From assembly GCA_036867785.1 (NCBI GenBank), contig CP145415.1:682001-746000 (forward strand): a DNA stretch of 64,000 nt. Direction: 5' to 3'. The position numbers were made by a program, and so were the translations under genes. The notes under the pieces are model-generated. The model was not told where the DNA came from. It did no database searches and worked only from the letters and a program-made list of their open reading frames with translations. Shown piece after piece: positions 30,639-42,143 of this stretch. Source of the DNA: Plasmodiophora brassicae (taxonomy: Eukaryota > Endomyxa: Phytomyxea > Phytomyxea > Plasmodiophorida). How positions within the stretch are numbered: position 1 is the first letter of the stretch; the number at the start of each line of letters is the position of its first letter.

Positions 30639-33600
30639 ATGGCGGCGGATCGCGCCGAGAAGGCCGGCGGCGGCATACGCGAGCTGATCGTCAAGGACTT
30701 CAAGTCGTGGGGCGGGGAGCAGGTCGTCGGCCCGTTCCGCACGTTCACCTGCATCGTCGGGTGCAATGGGTCCGGCAAGTCCAACTTGATGGATGCCATC
30801 AGGTTGGTGCCGGCGGCAACACGGTACGACGCGCACAGGTCTGACAATGCGGATAGTTTCGTGCTCGGCGTGAAGACAATGCAGTTACGCGGCAGCCAAG
30901 TCAAGGATCTTATCCATCGTGCGGTGAGACTGGATTTGGCGTAGGCGCCTTCATAGCAATGTTGCTGAGGAATTTCCAGGCGGACGGTACGCAGGCGGAC
31001 AGCGCATTTGTTGAAATCGTGTACGAAGATGCAGACAGAATGGTGACAACGTTCCGTCGAGCCATATCCGGTACAGGGCTGTAAACAGAATCGCCGATCG
31101 GGAATATCTGAGACGAATTCATTTTAGCGGTGTCCTGCAAGACGACGTACACCTACAATGGCAGGACAATCAAATGGTCACCATACAGCGTGGCAGATAT
31201 CGAGGCATACCTTACCGTTGCCTTCGCAGGTCGGAGTACGAGTCCCTTCTCGCCGACATTGGCGTGCTGGTTCGTGCGCGAAACTCTCTGGTCTTCCAGG
31301 GCGATGTCGAGTCAATTGCCCAAAAGTCGTCATCAGAGCTGACAAACCTGTTTGAAGAGATATCTGGATCCGCGAGGCTTCAGCAAACGTACACTGAGGT
31401 GAGACGATGACGTCATTGGCGGATTGAGGGTTAACCGTGTAACCTAGCTACAAAGATCCGCTTCAGAAGCTGAAACGCAGTTCCTGCGATCATTCGAGAA
31501 GAGGAAGGGGCTGGCGAAGGAGAAACGACAGTTGAAAGAACAAAAGGTGCCTGATTGAACCACAGTGGCGCATTTTCTTACATTGGTCCTTTTCAGGAAG
31601 AAGCTAAACGCTTCCAGGAGCTATGTGCATCGCGACAGGAGTTGAAGGAACAGCTCTTCTTGTGGCAACTCTTTCACATGGGAGAGGACTTAAAGGCGCA
31701 AGCTGAACGATTGAAGGAAGCTAGGGCGGATGAAGAAGAGGTATTTGGTAATATTTTCAATTCGCTCTCCGGTTCATTGACTACATTGGCCTGCAGCTTA
31801 GCGAAGAGCGATCTGACATTGAGCGGCAAATTAACGTGTCTAACAAAGCTCTCGGTACTGCACGTCGGAAACGCTCCGCCCTTGAGCAGTCCATCGCTGA
31901 CCGCAAGAAGTCTCTTGATGACATGGTTTGCCTGCCGTTCGGAACAATCGCATGATTTCTCAGAGTGCTTCCAGACCACGAAACGTATCAAGCTTAAGGA
32001 GGAAGAGGAGTTCATGGAGGAAACACTCAAAAGTGAAGAGGCTGAGCTGTCCAAGGTCACAGGCGTCTCATCTGTGTTTCGCCTTAGTGCTATGCTTATG
32101 CTGCAGTTGTAGGGACTTCAGGAGCGAAAGAAGGAGAGTTCTGCATTGACGAAATTGGAGAAACAATTCAGGGTATTGTAAATGGCGCGTTGCGGTCTGT
32201 ATCAACCCTGACTCATCGATGTCTGCTGCAGGAACTGGAGAAAGAATACGAAGAATTTAACGCTTCAAAGGAGTCTGGCAGAGAGGCTTTGGAGTTGAGC
32301 GAGGCCAACTTGGCTCGCTACAAAGAATGCCAGCGCGAGGCGGCTCTGAAGACCGCCGGCATGCGGCAAGAACGACAACGACTGGAGCTACAGATAAGGT
32401 ACTGCAAGCAATGTGGCAGTACACGTGTACCAGGAATCAACTGTGGTGTCCAGTTCATTGGCCGCGAGTGAAAACGACATGCGCACACAACTGGAGGGTC
32501 TACATAAGCACGAGGCGCAGTTAGTATCATCTAGGGCAGTGCAGGTTACCCGGCTCCAAAAGCTGGACGAGAACCTGGCGTCAACAAGCGGGAAGCTTTC
32601 CACGTTACAATCGCAGCTCGAATCTCTGATGGACTCGAAATCAACGAATGCGACGCTTCGTTCCCAATTGAACTCGGAGCTTGCAGCTATCGAGCAGCAA
32701 CTCTTAGGCATTCGCGTCGACCGCGCTGAGTCGGCTCGTGAGGTATTGGTGATGTTGCCTCAGCCACCGTCGCTGTAGCTAATATTGTATCTACTTTCAG
32801 ACGAGGTTCAATGCTGCGATTTCAGCTCTCCAGCGTCTATACCCAGGTCCACTAAATTGCTGTGTTTGGTACCGTTACTTATGTGTGCCGTAGGTGTTCG
32901 TGGGCGTTTGAGCTCGTTATGCAGACCGACGCAACGGAGATACCACTCCGCTGTTGCAACGGCTTTGGGGAAAAATCTACATGCGATCGTTGTCGACACG
33001 AAGCGGACCGGTATCTGTGGCTAAGTCCGATCATGACTCGTTTAACGGAGTCTATTGTCCAATAGCCCTTGAAGCCATCCGCTATTTTAAAGAACAACGC
33101 GTCGGCACAGCGACTTTCCTTCCGCTTGACGCACTGCATGTGCCGCCCAGCTCTGCAGATGCAATCCGTCAACAGGTTGCCCGATTCTTAGGTTGACTTT
33201 CATAATTTCTCATGAGTGTTGTCAGACCGGGATCGCCGTCAAACTTGTTCAGGATGTAATTGAGGCCGACGAATCCGTTCAGAAAGCACTTCTATATGCC
33301 TGCGGTGATACTATATTAGCAGAGTCTCTTGACGAGGCACGCGTTATCGCCTTCGGTTCCAGACGTTACAAGGTGTGTCTGTTCAGGCATAGCTAGTGCT
33401 CCGATTAGCTCAAAGGTGTGTTCGCTCAGGTGGTGACAATCCATGGCGAACTGCTGCACAAGTCGGGAAACATGTCTGGCGGTGCTGCTCGCGATGAAAC
33501 GTCTACCTCGGCCTCCACCTGGGATCGTTCAAAGCTGAACGATCTCAAGAACCAACGCGACAGGTTGATTGAGCGTCTGTCCAAGATCGAGTCAGAGCAT

Positions 33601-35596
33601 GGTGCCGTGATTCAGGTTCGCATTATCGTTGTCAATCAATTGGCCACCCCAACTGATCGGGCGTAACAGGAGCGGCAACTGAGCACATCGATTGGGCAGC
33701 TCTCCTCCCAGGTCCGCTACTTAGAGCAGGAAAAGAAAGTGGCGCAGGAGAAACTGGCAAAGGTTGACGAATCCATCGCTGACTGCCGGGAACAAGCCGC
33801 GATGCTTGAAACGAAGCTGGCTGATACTTTATCCTCGATTGAGAAACTACGCGACACCGAACTGTCACAACTTGTTCGCGAGATTGAATCGGCAGAGGAT
33901 GAAGTGTATGCAAGTTTTGCTCAAGCAGTGAACATCAGCGATGTTCGTCGGTTTGAAGAGGTGATACTGGCGTTCATTATTGTCGGTCGCTGGCTGGCTG
34001 TTAAGCATCCGTTTTGTTAGCACTATACCGAGCAGCAGCGCGCCCGTGCTGAAAAACAACTCGACATTACCACGCGTCTAAACCGCTGTCGCGCGCAGCT
34101 CGAATATCAGAAATCGGTTGCCTTGACGGACGACGTCCTCGAACAACGAAAGGCCGCGATCGAGGAACATCGTGCCGAGCTCTCGCAATTGAGAGGTATG
34201 CCGGATAAGATCCTTATGTATACGGATTGTGATTTGGGTTCACAGCAATGATAATATCCATTGACGAGTCCATCGAGGCTGTCGAGGAGGCTATTATCCA
34301 GGCTACTGAAGAAATTTCCGACGCCAAGCAGTCTGTCGCCGATCATCAAGGTCGTGTCAAGCTTCTCAAGGACTCGCTGAACGACTACATGCGGAAACTC
34401 GGTTCGTCGAATCACGTCGGAGTCGTAGTGTTGCTCGGCTGACGCCCCCTTGTTCAGCGGATGTGCAATCGACGATCGTGTCGATTGAGGCAGAAACGGC
34501 GAAGATCCAGCAGCGGCGCCGCGACATGCTGCAGATATGCAAGCTTGAGCAAATTCAGATACCGCTTAAGAAGCGTCGCGGTGCACGTTCGAGCCGGAGA
34601 CGTGGGCGGCCACGGTCGCCGTCCGTCGGGAGCGAAGCGGATGAATCGTCTTCCCGAGAGGATTTGGCTCAGTTGCAGTCGCAGTCGCAATCGCAGTCGC
34701 AGCTCGATGTGCAAGATGTCGAAATTATAGGCACAGACGAGATCGATTTCAGCGGCCTTCGCTATGAGCGAAACATCACAACTGCCGAGGAGTACAACGC
34801 TCTGAAATCGCAGCTGGAAGACGAGCTCGAACGCCTTTCCGCTCAAATAGATGCCCTTGCGCCGAATCTGAAGTCGTTTGGCAAGTTCGATGAAGTCAAA
34901 GGTGAGCCGAACCACTTCAAGGACGCCCAAGCCGGGTTCTGAACCGGTTAATTTCTAGAACGGCTTGCGAGCGCCGGCGCGGAATTCGAGGACGCGAAGA
35001 ACAGTTCCAAGGCTGCAGGAGAGCTGTTCCAGAAGAACCGGGCGGAGCGTTTGTCGCTGTTCATGGATGCATTCAACCACGTTATTGATGCAGTATGCAA
35101 ACTTGAAATGCAATCATCTAATGCTATTTTCCAGGTATCTGGAGCAATCGACGACGTGTACAAGCAGCTGACGAGAAGCTCACGTTTTCCGCTCGGCGGC
35201 AACGCGTACTTGACGCTGGAGAATGCAGAGGACCCGTTCGCTGGTGGCATCAAATTCCATGCAATGCCCCCAATGAAGCGGTTCAGAGACATGGAGCAGC
35301 TGTCCGGTGGCGAGAAGACAGTCGCCGCCCTTGCACTGCTGTTCGCGATCCACAGTTATCGTCCATCACCGTTCTTCGTTCTCGACGAGGTCGATGCTGC
35401 CCTGGACAAGACGAACGTGACGAAGGTCGCTCGCTACGTTCGATACCGCGCACACGAGGATAACCTGCAATGCATTGTCATCAGCCTGAAAGACACCTTC
35501 TTCGACAAGGCCGACGCCCTTGTCGGCGTCTACAAAGACAGGCTGACCAGCCGGTCTGGCAGCGTCACTCTTGACCTGAACAAATACGGCGAGTAG
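30639..35596 (+). CDS. SMC1: cohesin subunit SMC1
   Basis: Twenty-three exons and 22 introns (42-60 nt) join in phase to about 1258 aa (human SMC1A 1233). The N-terminal head has IVKDFKSWGGEQVVGPF and Walker A GCNGSGKSN, then SFVLGVKTMQLRGSQVKDLIH and ARNSLVFQGDVESIAQKSS. Long coiled coils flank a hinge with SMC1-specific blocks: RLYPGVRGRLSSLCRPTQ, NLHAIVVDTKRTALEAI and FLPLDALHVPP. The C-terminal head has signature LSGGEKTVAALALLFAIHSY and Walker B PFFVLDEVDAALDKTN. SMC1 pairs with SMC3 in the nuclear cohesin ring. The start at 30639 places the first strand of the head at the expected distance. A Gln/Ser run (QSQSQSQSQ) interrupts the C-terminal coil near 34.68 kb, where SMC1 proteins vary. 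Confidence 0.97.
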
Positions 35597-35865
35597 CCGT
35601 CATCGGCAACCGTCATCCCTTTCCGTAACTAATAATCCATTCTCGTGTCCATTTGGTCATTCACTGCAAGCCCGTCCCCCAAAGGTTCCCGACAGAGGCG
35701 CGCACACACCTTGTCGGTGCGCTTTGCCTCGGGAATAGTACCTACCTAGTCGGTATCAACCCACATCGCCGCTGTAGCAACTGCCGCGGCACATTCGCCG
35801 GACGTCGTTATCACCGGCCGACGTTGCCATTCAACGGATTAGGTACCAAGAGCGAAGCGACCACG

Positions 35866-36486
35866 ATGCGAAACGATGGGAGGAGGTGCGGTAAATGCAT
35901 TGTCGTGATGGTATTTGTTGGTGTCGGTTCCGCCGTCCTGTTGCAACGTTTCGCCGACCTGCTCCTGTACGCTGGGGCGAAGGTGGACTCGGACACGTCG
36001 ATGGACGTCATTCTGGGCGTCTTCCTGTGCGTCGTCGGCAGCGTGCTCTTTACGGTCGCCGCGGTTTCCACCATGATGATCTGTTTCGCTGGGCCTGTGA
36101 CCGCCACGAGCACCGTCGCCTACGTCGCCCTGCGTCTCCTGTGGAGCCAGCGCTCGCCTACGCCCCGGGGCATGACGGTGAAGAATGTTCTGCGGATCCT
36201 GGTGAACGTCGTACTCCTTATCGGCACATTCCTTCTTTCGTGGGCATGCGCGCGTGTCGGGATTCAACTGGACATTACAGGGACGACGTCGTCGACTACC
36301 GCCGTCAACATGCGACTCTGCCTACTCCTGCTGGGAATGTTCCTCTGCTCCGGCATTGCATCGGTCTCGTTCGTCCTCCAGCTCTTCGCCATGGTCGCCA
36401 TCACCATACAAGCCATCGCGTACCGCTGCATCACGCCTGGGACAATTCACGTCCAGCTGGAAACAATCGCAACCCGGAAAGCCTGA
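35866..36486 (+). CDS. four-pass membrane protein, unrecognised
   Basis: Single exon, about 206 aa from the ATG at 35866; an upstream in-frame start exists at 35653 but its extension is not protein-like. Four hydrophobic segments are visible, at about residues 11-33, 46-75, 106-130 and 148-183, with a basic loop between segments 2 and 3 (WSQRSPTPRG). The layout recalls tetraspan proteins but lacks the tetraspanin CCG motif. No family assigned. Confidence 0.5.
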   Translation: MRNDGRRCGKCIVVMVFVGVGSAVLLQRFADLLLYAGAKVDSDTSMDVILGVFLCVVGSVLFTVAAVSTMMICFAGPVTATSTVAYVALRLLWSQRSPTPRGMTVKNVLRILVNVVLLIGTFLLSWACARVGIQLDITGTTSSTTAVNMRLCLLLLGMFLCSGIASVSFVLQLFAMVAITIQAIAYRCITPGTIHVQLETIATRKA

Positions 36487-36655
36487 TGATGTGGGCCACC
36501 GTCTAACGAGGCTCCAGTACACCTCGGAAGGGTTCAGCGACATCCCAGTGCTAATGTTTCGTCCTGGTGGGCGGCAGAACGGCGTCCGTCGATGGGGCCA
36601 CCTCAGACCGGCCGCCGAGGGTCATTTACCAAATAGCGTTGGCTGGGTCAGGGTG

Positions 36656-37214
36656 ATGTCGGTGCCCGAGATGCTGTCGGTAGTGTTCATCGTCCTGACG
36701 GCGATCGGTTCCGCGACCGACCTGTCGTCGTCGTCGTCGTTGGACACGGACCCTGTTTCTGCCCCGCGCTGTGTGAACGGCTCCGTCCCGAACGTCTACG
36801 GCCCGTTGTACCCGTTCGGTGGCGTCCACCTGTGCGGTCGTCGCGCTCCCCTGCACGTTCGCTGTATGTATCCCCATCTGGATCGTTCCTGGCAGGTCGC
36901 TGATCCGTCCCGACGAACAGGCCCGTATGGACAGTGCTGCTCGTGAGTGGGAGTAGTACGGCGTCGTGTCAGGCGCACGGTCTGACCCTATGGGCAGGTC
37001 GACGGGATACTGCGGCCCCGACGTGGTCCCCGAGCTTCGCAAGCGATTCGGCCAGTTGCTCCACCGTACCATCGAACCGGCCACCGCCGACCTATGGTCC
37101 TACAAGCTCTTCTGCGACAACGCCTACGCCGACTACCGCCTCATCGACGTAACCGCCGTTTGTCGTCTTTACGCCGCCCCGTCTCTGAACCTTGTCCCAG
37201 TGTGCACACCCTGA
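36656..37214 (+). CDS. small secreted Cys-containing protein
   Basis: The ATG at 36656 opens a signal peptide (MLSVVFIVLTAIGSATDL) followed by a Ser-rich linker and a Cys-containing domain (APRCVNGSVPNVYG, HLCGRRAP). A later frame (about 36969-37214) continues with GYCGPDVVPELRKRFGQLL and CRLYAAPSLNLVPVC to a stop at 37214. One or two introns must connect these, but the junctions are ambiguous (candidate acceptors at 36897 and 36968). No known family; probably extracellular. Confidence 0.4.
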
Positions 37215-37543
37215 CGCGGTCGCCGTCCCGGACGACGATACTCATTAGACGTCGTCGACGACACACTGCTAACCGTAATGAACCGAGGTGGACACTGGCA
37301 TAGAATCTGCGGCAGCACTGTGTGATGTGTAGTACTGCTGGGGAAGTCGCCCCATCGCCCTATCCATCATCAGTCAGCAGGCAGAGCAGGAGCAGCAGCA
37401 GCGGCAGCGGGAACACACTGCGCCACCCGCCAACCCTGCCGCCGGACAGAGGATAGGTTGAAAAGTGCGTGCGCGGGAGGTGGCAGCTGCCAGTCGCGTC
37501 ATTTCGCGTTGGTCTCGGGCGGGCGGGGGACGTGTCGGACGGG

Positions 37544-39916
37544 ATGAGCGCGGATCCGCGGGCGAAGGCGCTGGCGCTGGCGTCGCGCCTGTCGTCGGTG
37601 CTGGGCAAGCATCCACGGACGGAGCCGATGTGGCCGGTCAGCGACGGGTCCAGGCATGCGGAGCGGGCGACGCGCAAGGTCATGATCCCGAAGGACGATC
37701 CGTCGATGAATTACTTTGGGCTGCTGTGCGGTCCGGGTGGGCAAACGCTCAAGGACATGCAGGCGACAACGGGTGCACGAATAATGATTCGCGGCCGAGG
37801 TGCATCTCGTGGTCAGTGTTTGCTGCTGCGCCCCCCCGCTGACAGCGTTTGTCTAGGCTCGACGAAGGATGGCAGAGATGAGAACCCTGACGAAGACATG
37901 CATGTATGGATTGAGGGCTCGACGGAGAGCCAGGTCGCACAGGCCGAGCAGCTGGTCAACGACCTCCTGTACAACCGGGACGCGCAGTCTCGCCTGAAGG
38001 AGCAGCAGCTGAGAACGGTTGCAGAACGGAAACCTGAGAAGCTGTTGCTCTCCGAGCGGCTGTACGCGCCCGATTTGGATTACACGCCGCTTCGTGGGTC
38101 GGGCGGCAAGTCGAAGACGATCAACGTGGCCATCAACCAGGTCGGGTTGATCATTGGGCGAGGTGGCGAAACGATCAAGATGCTGCAGTCGAAGACCGGG
38201 GCGTCCATCCAGGTGTCCCGCGAAGCGGACCCCCACTCGAACATGAAGATGGTGACGATCGAAGGTTCCGACTCGCAGATCGCACATGCCGAGGACGAAA
38301 TCATGCAGATGCTGCATGAAAGCGAACAGCGGGAAATGGCCCGGACGCAGAGGAGGGTGGGCGACCAAGGCGGAGTTGGGTACGGCGCGAATGGAACGCT
38401 GTCTGTTGTCATTCGTATCCCGACGGATTCGGTTGGCCTCCTGATCGGCAAAGGCGGCATGACGATCAAAACGATGCAGATGAGGACCGCATGCAACATT
38501 CAAGTCCAGCGGGACGTGGAGGCGGACCCGTCGGCGACGACGCGAGACGTGACGCTGAGCGGTACGGAGCAGCAGATCGAAGATGCCAAACGGGAGATCT
38601 GTAACCTTGTCTCTGGGCTCACCGGGCCCGCGATGGATGGGCAAGGAGGCGATGTCGCGATCCCTGGCATGGCGATGATCACTGTCACGGTCCCCCAGTC
38701 GGTTGTCGGCGGCGTCATCGGTCGGCAGGGCGAAACCATCAAGGCGATTCAGTACAAGACGGGCGCCCGTGTACAGGTATCCCGTGACACAACCCAGCCG
38801 GAGCGCGAGATCACCATCACCGGAAGCGACACCGGCGTTGCGTTGGCTCGGGCTGAGATCGAGCAGATCGCGCGCGAAAGCCAAGAACGGGATCGGGGCG
38901 GCGGTGACCGACGCCGCTCGTACAACGACTCGTATGATTATGGGGACCCGTACTCGAGACAAGCGGCGATGTATGGCTCTGACCAATACTACGCGGCTCC
39001 CTACGGGTACCCGATGGCTGGGTACTACGGAGCAGGGCAAGCGTATCCGATGCCCGGTTATGGATATCCGCCTGCTGCCCTAGCTCCGACTGAGCAGCCG
39101 CCGCAGCAGCAGCAGGCTACTGGGGAACCCGCTCCTGTTGCCCCGTCGTCTGAGGCTCCTGCGGAAGGCGCCGCCCCGAAAACGGAAGCTGACATGGCCG
39201 CCTACCAGCAGCAATGGCACGACTACTGTGCCCAGTACTACGCCTATTATGGCCAGTACCCAACCCCTGAGGCGTACGCGCAGATGCAACAGCAGCAGCA
39301 GCAGCAGGCGGCGGACGGTTCGCAACAAGGGCAGTATCCTGCTGCTGAGGCATATGCTGCTGGGCAACAGCAGACTGTTGCTGACCCGTCGCAGCAAGGT
39401 CAACCGCCTGCACCTACTCATGATGCAGCGGGCGCTCCGCCGACGCACCCTTCTGCGATGTCCGCTGACCAGCAAGCACAACAGCAGTCGTACGAGGCCT
39501 ACCAACAGTACGCCATGCAGGCGCAACAAGGTCACGACCACATGGCACAGCAACAGGGTCACTACCAACAACCTCCGCCCCCGCCGCCTGAGGAACCTGC
39601 TGCATCTGAACCGGCCGAAGAACCGAACGATGCTGCTGCCGTCGCGCAAACAGTCGCCGAGCCATCCGAACATGTTGGTTTGCAACCGACTGTCAGATGG
39701 ATGACCTTCCGTGACTGTGGATCATAGGTTGAGCCGTCGAATTCAAATCCAGCTGAAGAACCTGGTGACATCTCTGGACGGTCGCCCAAGAGGACTCGCT
39801 CGGCTACTGTGCCTGTGAGTCCCAAGGAAGAGACCCGCGACGAATCGCCTGCTCCTCGGAGGTCGACCAGGTCGACGCGGGCTTCTAAAGCCAGTGAACG
39901 TGGCGATGACGAATGA
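37544..39916 (+). CDS. four-KH-domain RNA-binding protein, FUBP/KHSRP-like with SF1-type first KH
   Basis: Three exons (37544-37811, 37857-39673, 39728-39916) join in phase to about 757 aa. KH1 (FGLLCGPGGQTLKDMQATTG, then IMIRGRG) resembles the SF1/BBP branchpoint-binding KH. KH2-KH4 carry GLIIGRGGETIKMLQ, GLLIGKGGMTIKTMQ and GGVIGRQGETIKAIQ and resemble FUBP/KHSRP. A Tyr-rich and Gln-rich tail follows, including WHDYCAQYYAYYGQ, like the FUBP tyrosine motifs, with a pure CAG run near 39290. The last exon is an Arg/Ser/Lys-rich tail (SPKRTRSATVPVSP). Such proteins act in transcription, splicing or mRNA turnover in the nucleus. The first intron is 45 nt and has no frame disruption, so it can be mistaken for coding sequence. 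Confidence 0.85.
39287..39307 (+). repeat. CAA(CAG)6 triplet run
   Basis: Short trinucleotide run encoding polyglutamine within the Gln-rich tail of the KH-domain protein; a small length-polymorphism candidate. Confidence 0.9.
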
Positions 39917-40280
39917 TCGTTGTTTGTTTGGTTGTTGTGCACGGGACATGTCCCGTTTCCGTCAGCCCTTCGCTATGCAACGCACACTCCCCCTATTTGC
40001 TTGATGTTGTGGTTGTTGTCTAATTGATCATATACTACAGCAGTCATGCTCCTAACGTTGCGTCCACTGAATGCCTACAACTTGTCTAACTTGATGTTCT
40101 ACCAACGGCTAGGCCATAACGGTATTCAACAACGCAATGATCCCCCCTTGATTGGGACGTTGAGCCGTGAAGTGAACAAAAGGTAGGTTCCCGAGAAGGT
40201 GAAGAGCTTGAACTTGACCAGGACAATATTATTCCTGTATTGATCTCAACTGGGAACAGTCTATGCAGCAAAGGACCCGC
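39917..40280. other. intergenic between convergent genes
   Basis: Holds the 3' UTRs of the KH-domain gene (plus) and the ariadne ligase gene (minus). No ORF or RNA gene is recognised. Confidence 0.4.
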
Positions 40281-42137
40281 TCATATCCGCGCATCGCTCA
40301 TCGTGTTGACGGAGCGACTGCTACTTCGACTGCGATTGAGTAGAGGCCGGTCTACAATTTCAGTTGGCGGCATCGCAGATCTCCTGGAATCCCGCCTGGT
40401 TAACGTAAGAACACTGTTCGTGAGGTCATAAACCATTCGAGAACGTACGTGAGACTCAGATGGTCCGCGCCCTCAAGCAATTTGCGGGTGAACGAATGTG
40501 TGAGGAACGTATAGTTACGAATCATTTCCGTCGTCACGTCTTCGCTCTGGGGCGCAGGCAGCGATACCAGTTCTTGGAGATACTCGGCATGCTTCTCAAG
40601 CATTTCCTGCAAGTGCTCGAGGAGGTGTCTTTGCGAACCATCTGAGCAGGCAGGCTCAGCGTTATCATACGGCAATTCGACGTGACCCATACCCTCTAGG
40701 TAGAATGTCAGGACATACGAATGCTTGAGAGCGTGACGAGACGCAGTGAGTTCTTTCAACGCACGCAACGTCAGATTGTGCTTCATGCGCGCGTACTCTG
40801 TCATTGACGACACAGGGAGCTGCTGAAGAGCTTCAATTTGACAAGCAGCATTCCTGCTGGACTCCTCGTGATGTTGGAAGCGTTTCAGATAATGCACGAA
40901 ACGGGAAAGGTCATGATCTACGCGTGTCAGACGCAGGGCTTATAGCAAAGGGAACGAAGCGTACTCACTGAGACAGCGCGCCATTGCCATCGATTCATCG
41001 TAAAGATTGCAAACGTAGAACCCTCCAGTAGCGTCTCCTGCAAACCAGAGTTCACTCGTCAGACATTGCAATTCAGATAAACCCAGCACCAATCTACCAT
41101 GAGAAGCCCATGCACCCATGCACAGCCAGCAGAACTCAAAGTTGCACATGACGCATCGTATGTGGTTACATCCACTGGCGCGATGAATAGGTACGGAGCA
41201 TTGTGGGCACTGGCGGGAGTTATTCATGATGTACTCAGCATTATCGCCATCAGTTTCACATTGAAGACGCCAGCGGCTCATCATTTTGCAATCGACGGGG
41301 CTGTGGGCGGCACACGAGCACCGGAAGCACACCCGAAATCCACACTCACAGAGCAGATCAGGAGATTTACCATCGTGATTCCCGCCCCGAAACATCAAGG
41401 CTTTGTCGCACGTTGGCGAAGGGCACCAGATCAAATTTGGGTTTAGCTGCGTGAAGGTTAGGTATATCGTCCAGGAAACCGTTACGCGATGAACAACCTC
41501 GACATATGACCTCAGCAGGAAAGCGGAATAGCGCTGTATCTGCCTCGATTCTTCCTCGAACACACGGTGCCACATGTCTTCGTGAACAATTTCGCGACAC
41601 TTGACCGCAGGGCAGGTCGCAAACACGCAGCTCGGTCCATCTGCCCACACGTGGACTATAGTGAACAGCAATTCGATCGCGTTAGCCAGGGCAGTTACCT
41701 GCCAATCGAGCACGAAGATGACCGCGCCAGCACTGTACATCGAAATAGTGGCCACATGGAAGTCCTAGGGCTGCAGTCTTGGGGAACGTTTCATGGCAAA
41801 TCACGCAGGTAAAATCCATAACGGAGCGGGAGTATTCGCTGCTGTCGTCCGTCAAGTCGGCATCGTTCCGAACCGTAACGCCAGCCGCACTGTATTCCAC
41901 CTTAAGACAAGCTATCGTTCAAACGAGACTCCCAATGAGTACGTACCAGCAAGTGGCGACAGGGTCTTCGGCAAAGCTGGCAAGCAATCGATCCATATTC
42001 CATCGGAAGTGACGCAAAAGCAGAGCAGCAGTGGAAATGGGGACATGAAGAGGCCCATCGAGTCGTCGATCGTGAAAGTCCTGGTGAGCCATTGCTGCGC
42101 AACAGTGGATTCGGTAAACCATCGAAGCATGTCGCAT
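40281..42137 (-). CDS. ariadne-type RBR E3 ubiquitin ligase
   Basis: Multi-exon minus-strand gene. An N-terminal UBA-like helix (LLLRHFRWNMDRLLASFAED) precedes RING1 (CVICHETFP...LPCGHYF...QCW), the IBR (LIWCPSPTC, CECGFRVCFRC) and Rcat (CPQCSVPIHRASGCNHIRC, FEFCWLCMG). The Cys in GCNH is the predicted thioester-forming residue. Then comes the ariadne domain (YLKRFQHHEESSRNAA ... YVLTFYLEG). This order matches ARIH1. Confident introns are 41890-41946 and 40396-40448, and one near 41.46-41.52 kb joining FLLRSY to LNPNLIWC. The last exon is Arg/Ser-rich and ends at 40281. The 5' end is uncertain: the ATG at 42137 is only 7 bp from the upstream gene's stop, so its promoter or first exon may overlap that gene. 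Confidence 0.85.
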
Positions 42138-42143
42138 GATGAC

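Noticed and set aside
34670-34710. Gln/Ser run in SMC1 as a sign of an error or insertion
   Set aside because: It is in frame, lies in the variable loop region of the C-terminal coil where SMC1 proteins have low-complexity inserts, and does not disturb the head domain.
37853-39040. 395-aa open frame antisense to the KH-domain gene
   Set aside because: It mirrors the KH-coding exon and consists of Arg/His/Leu-rich sequence with no domain; it is open because of codon bias on the coding strand.
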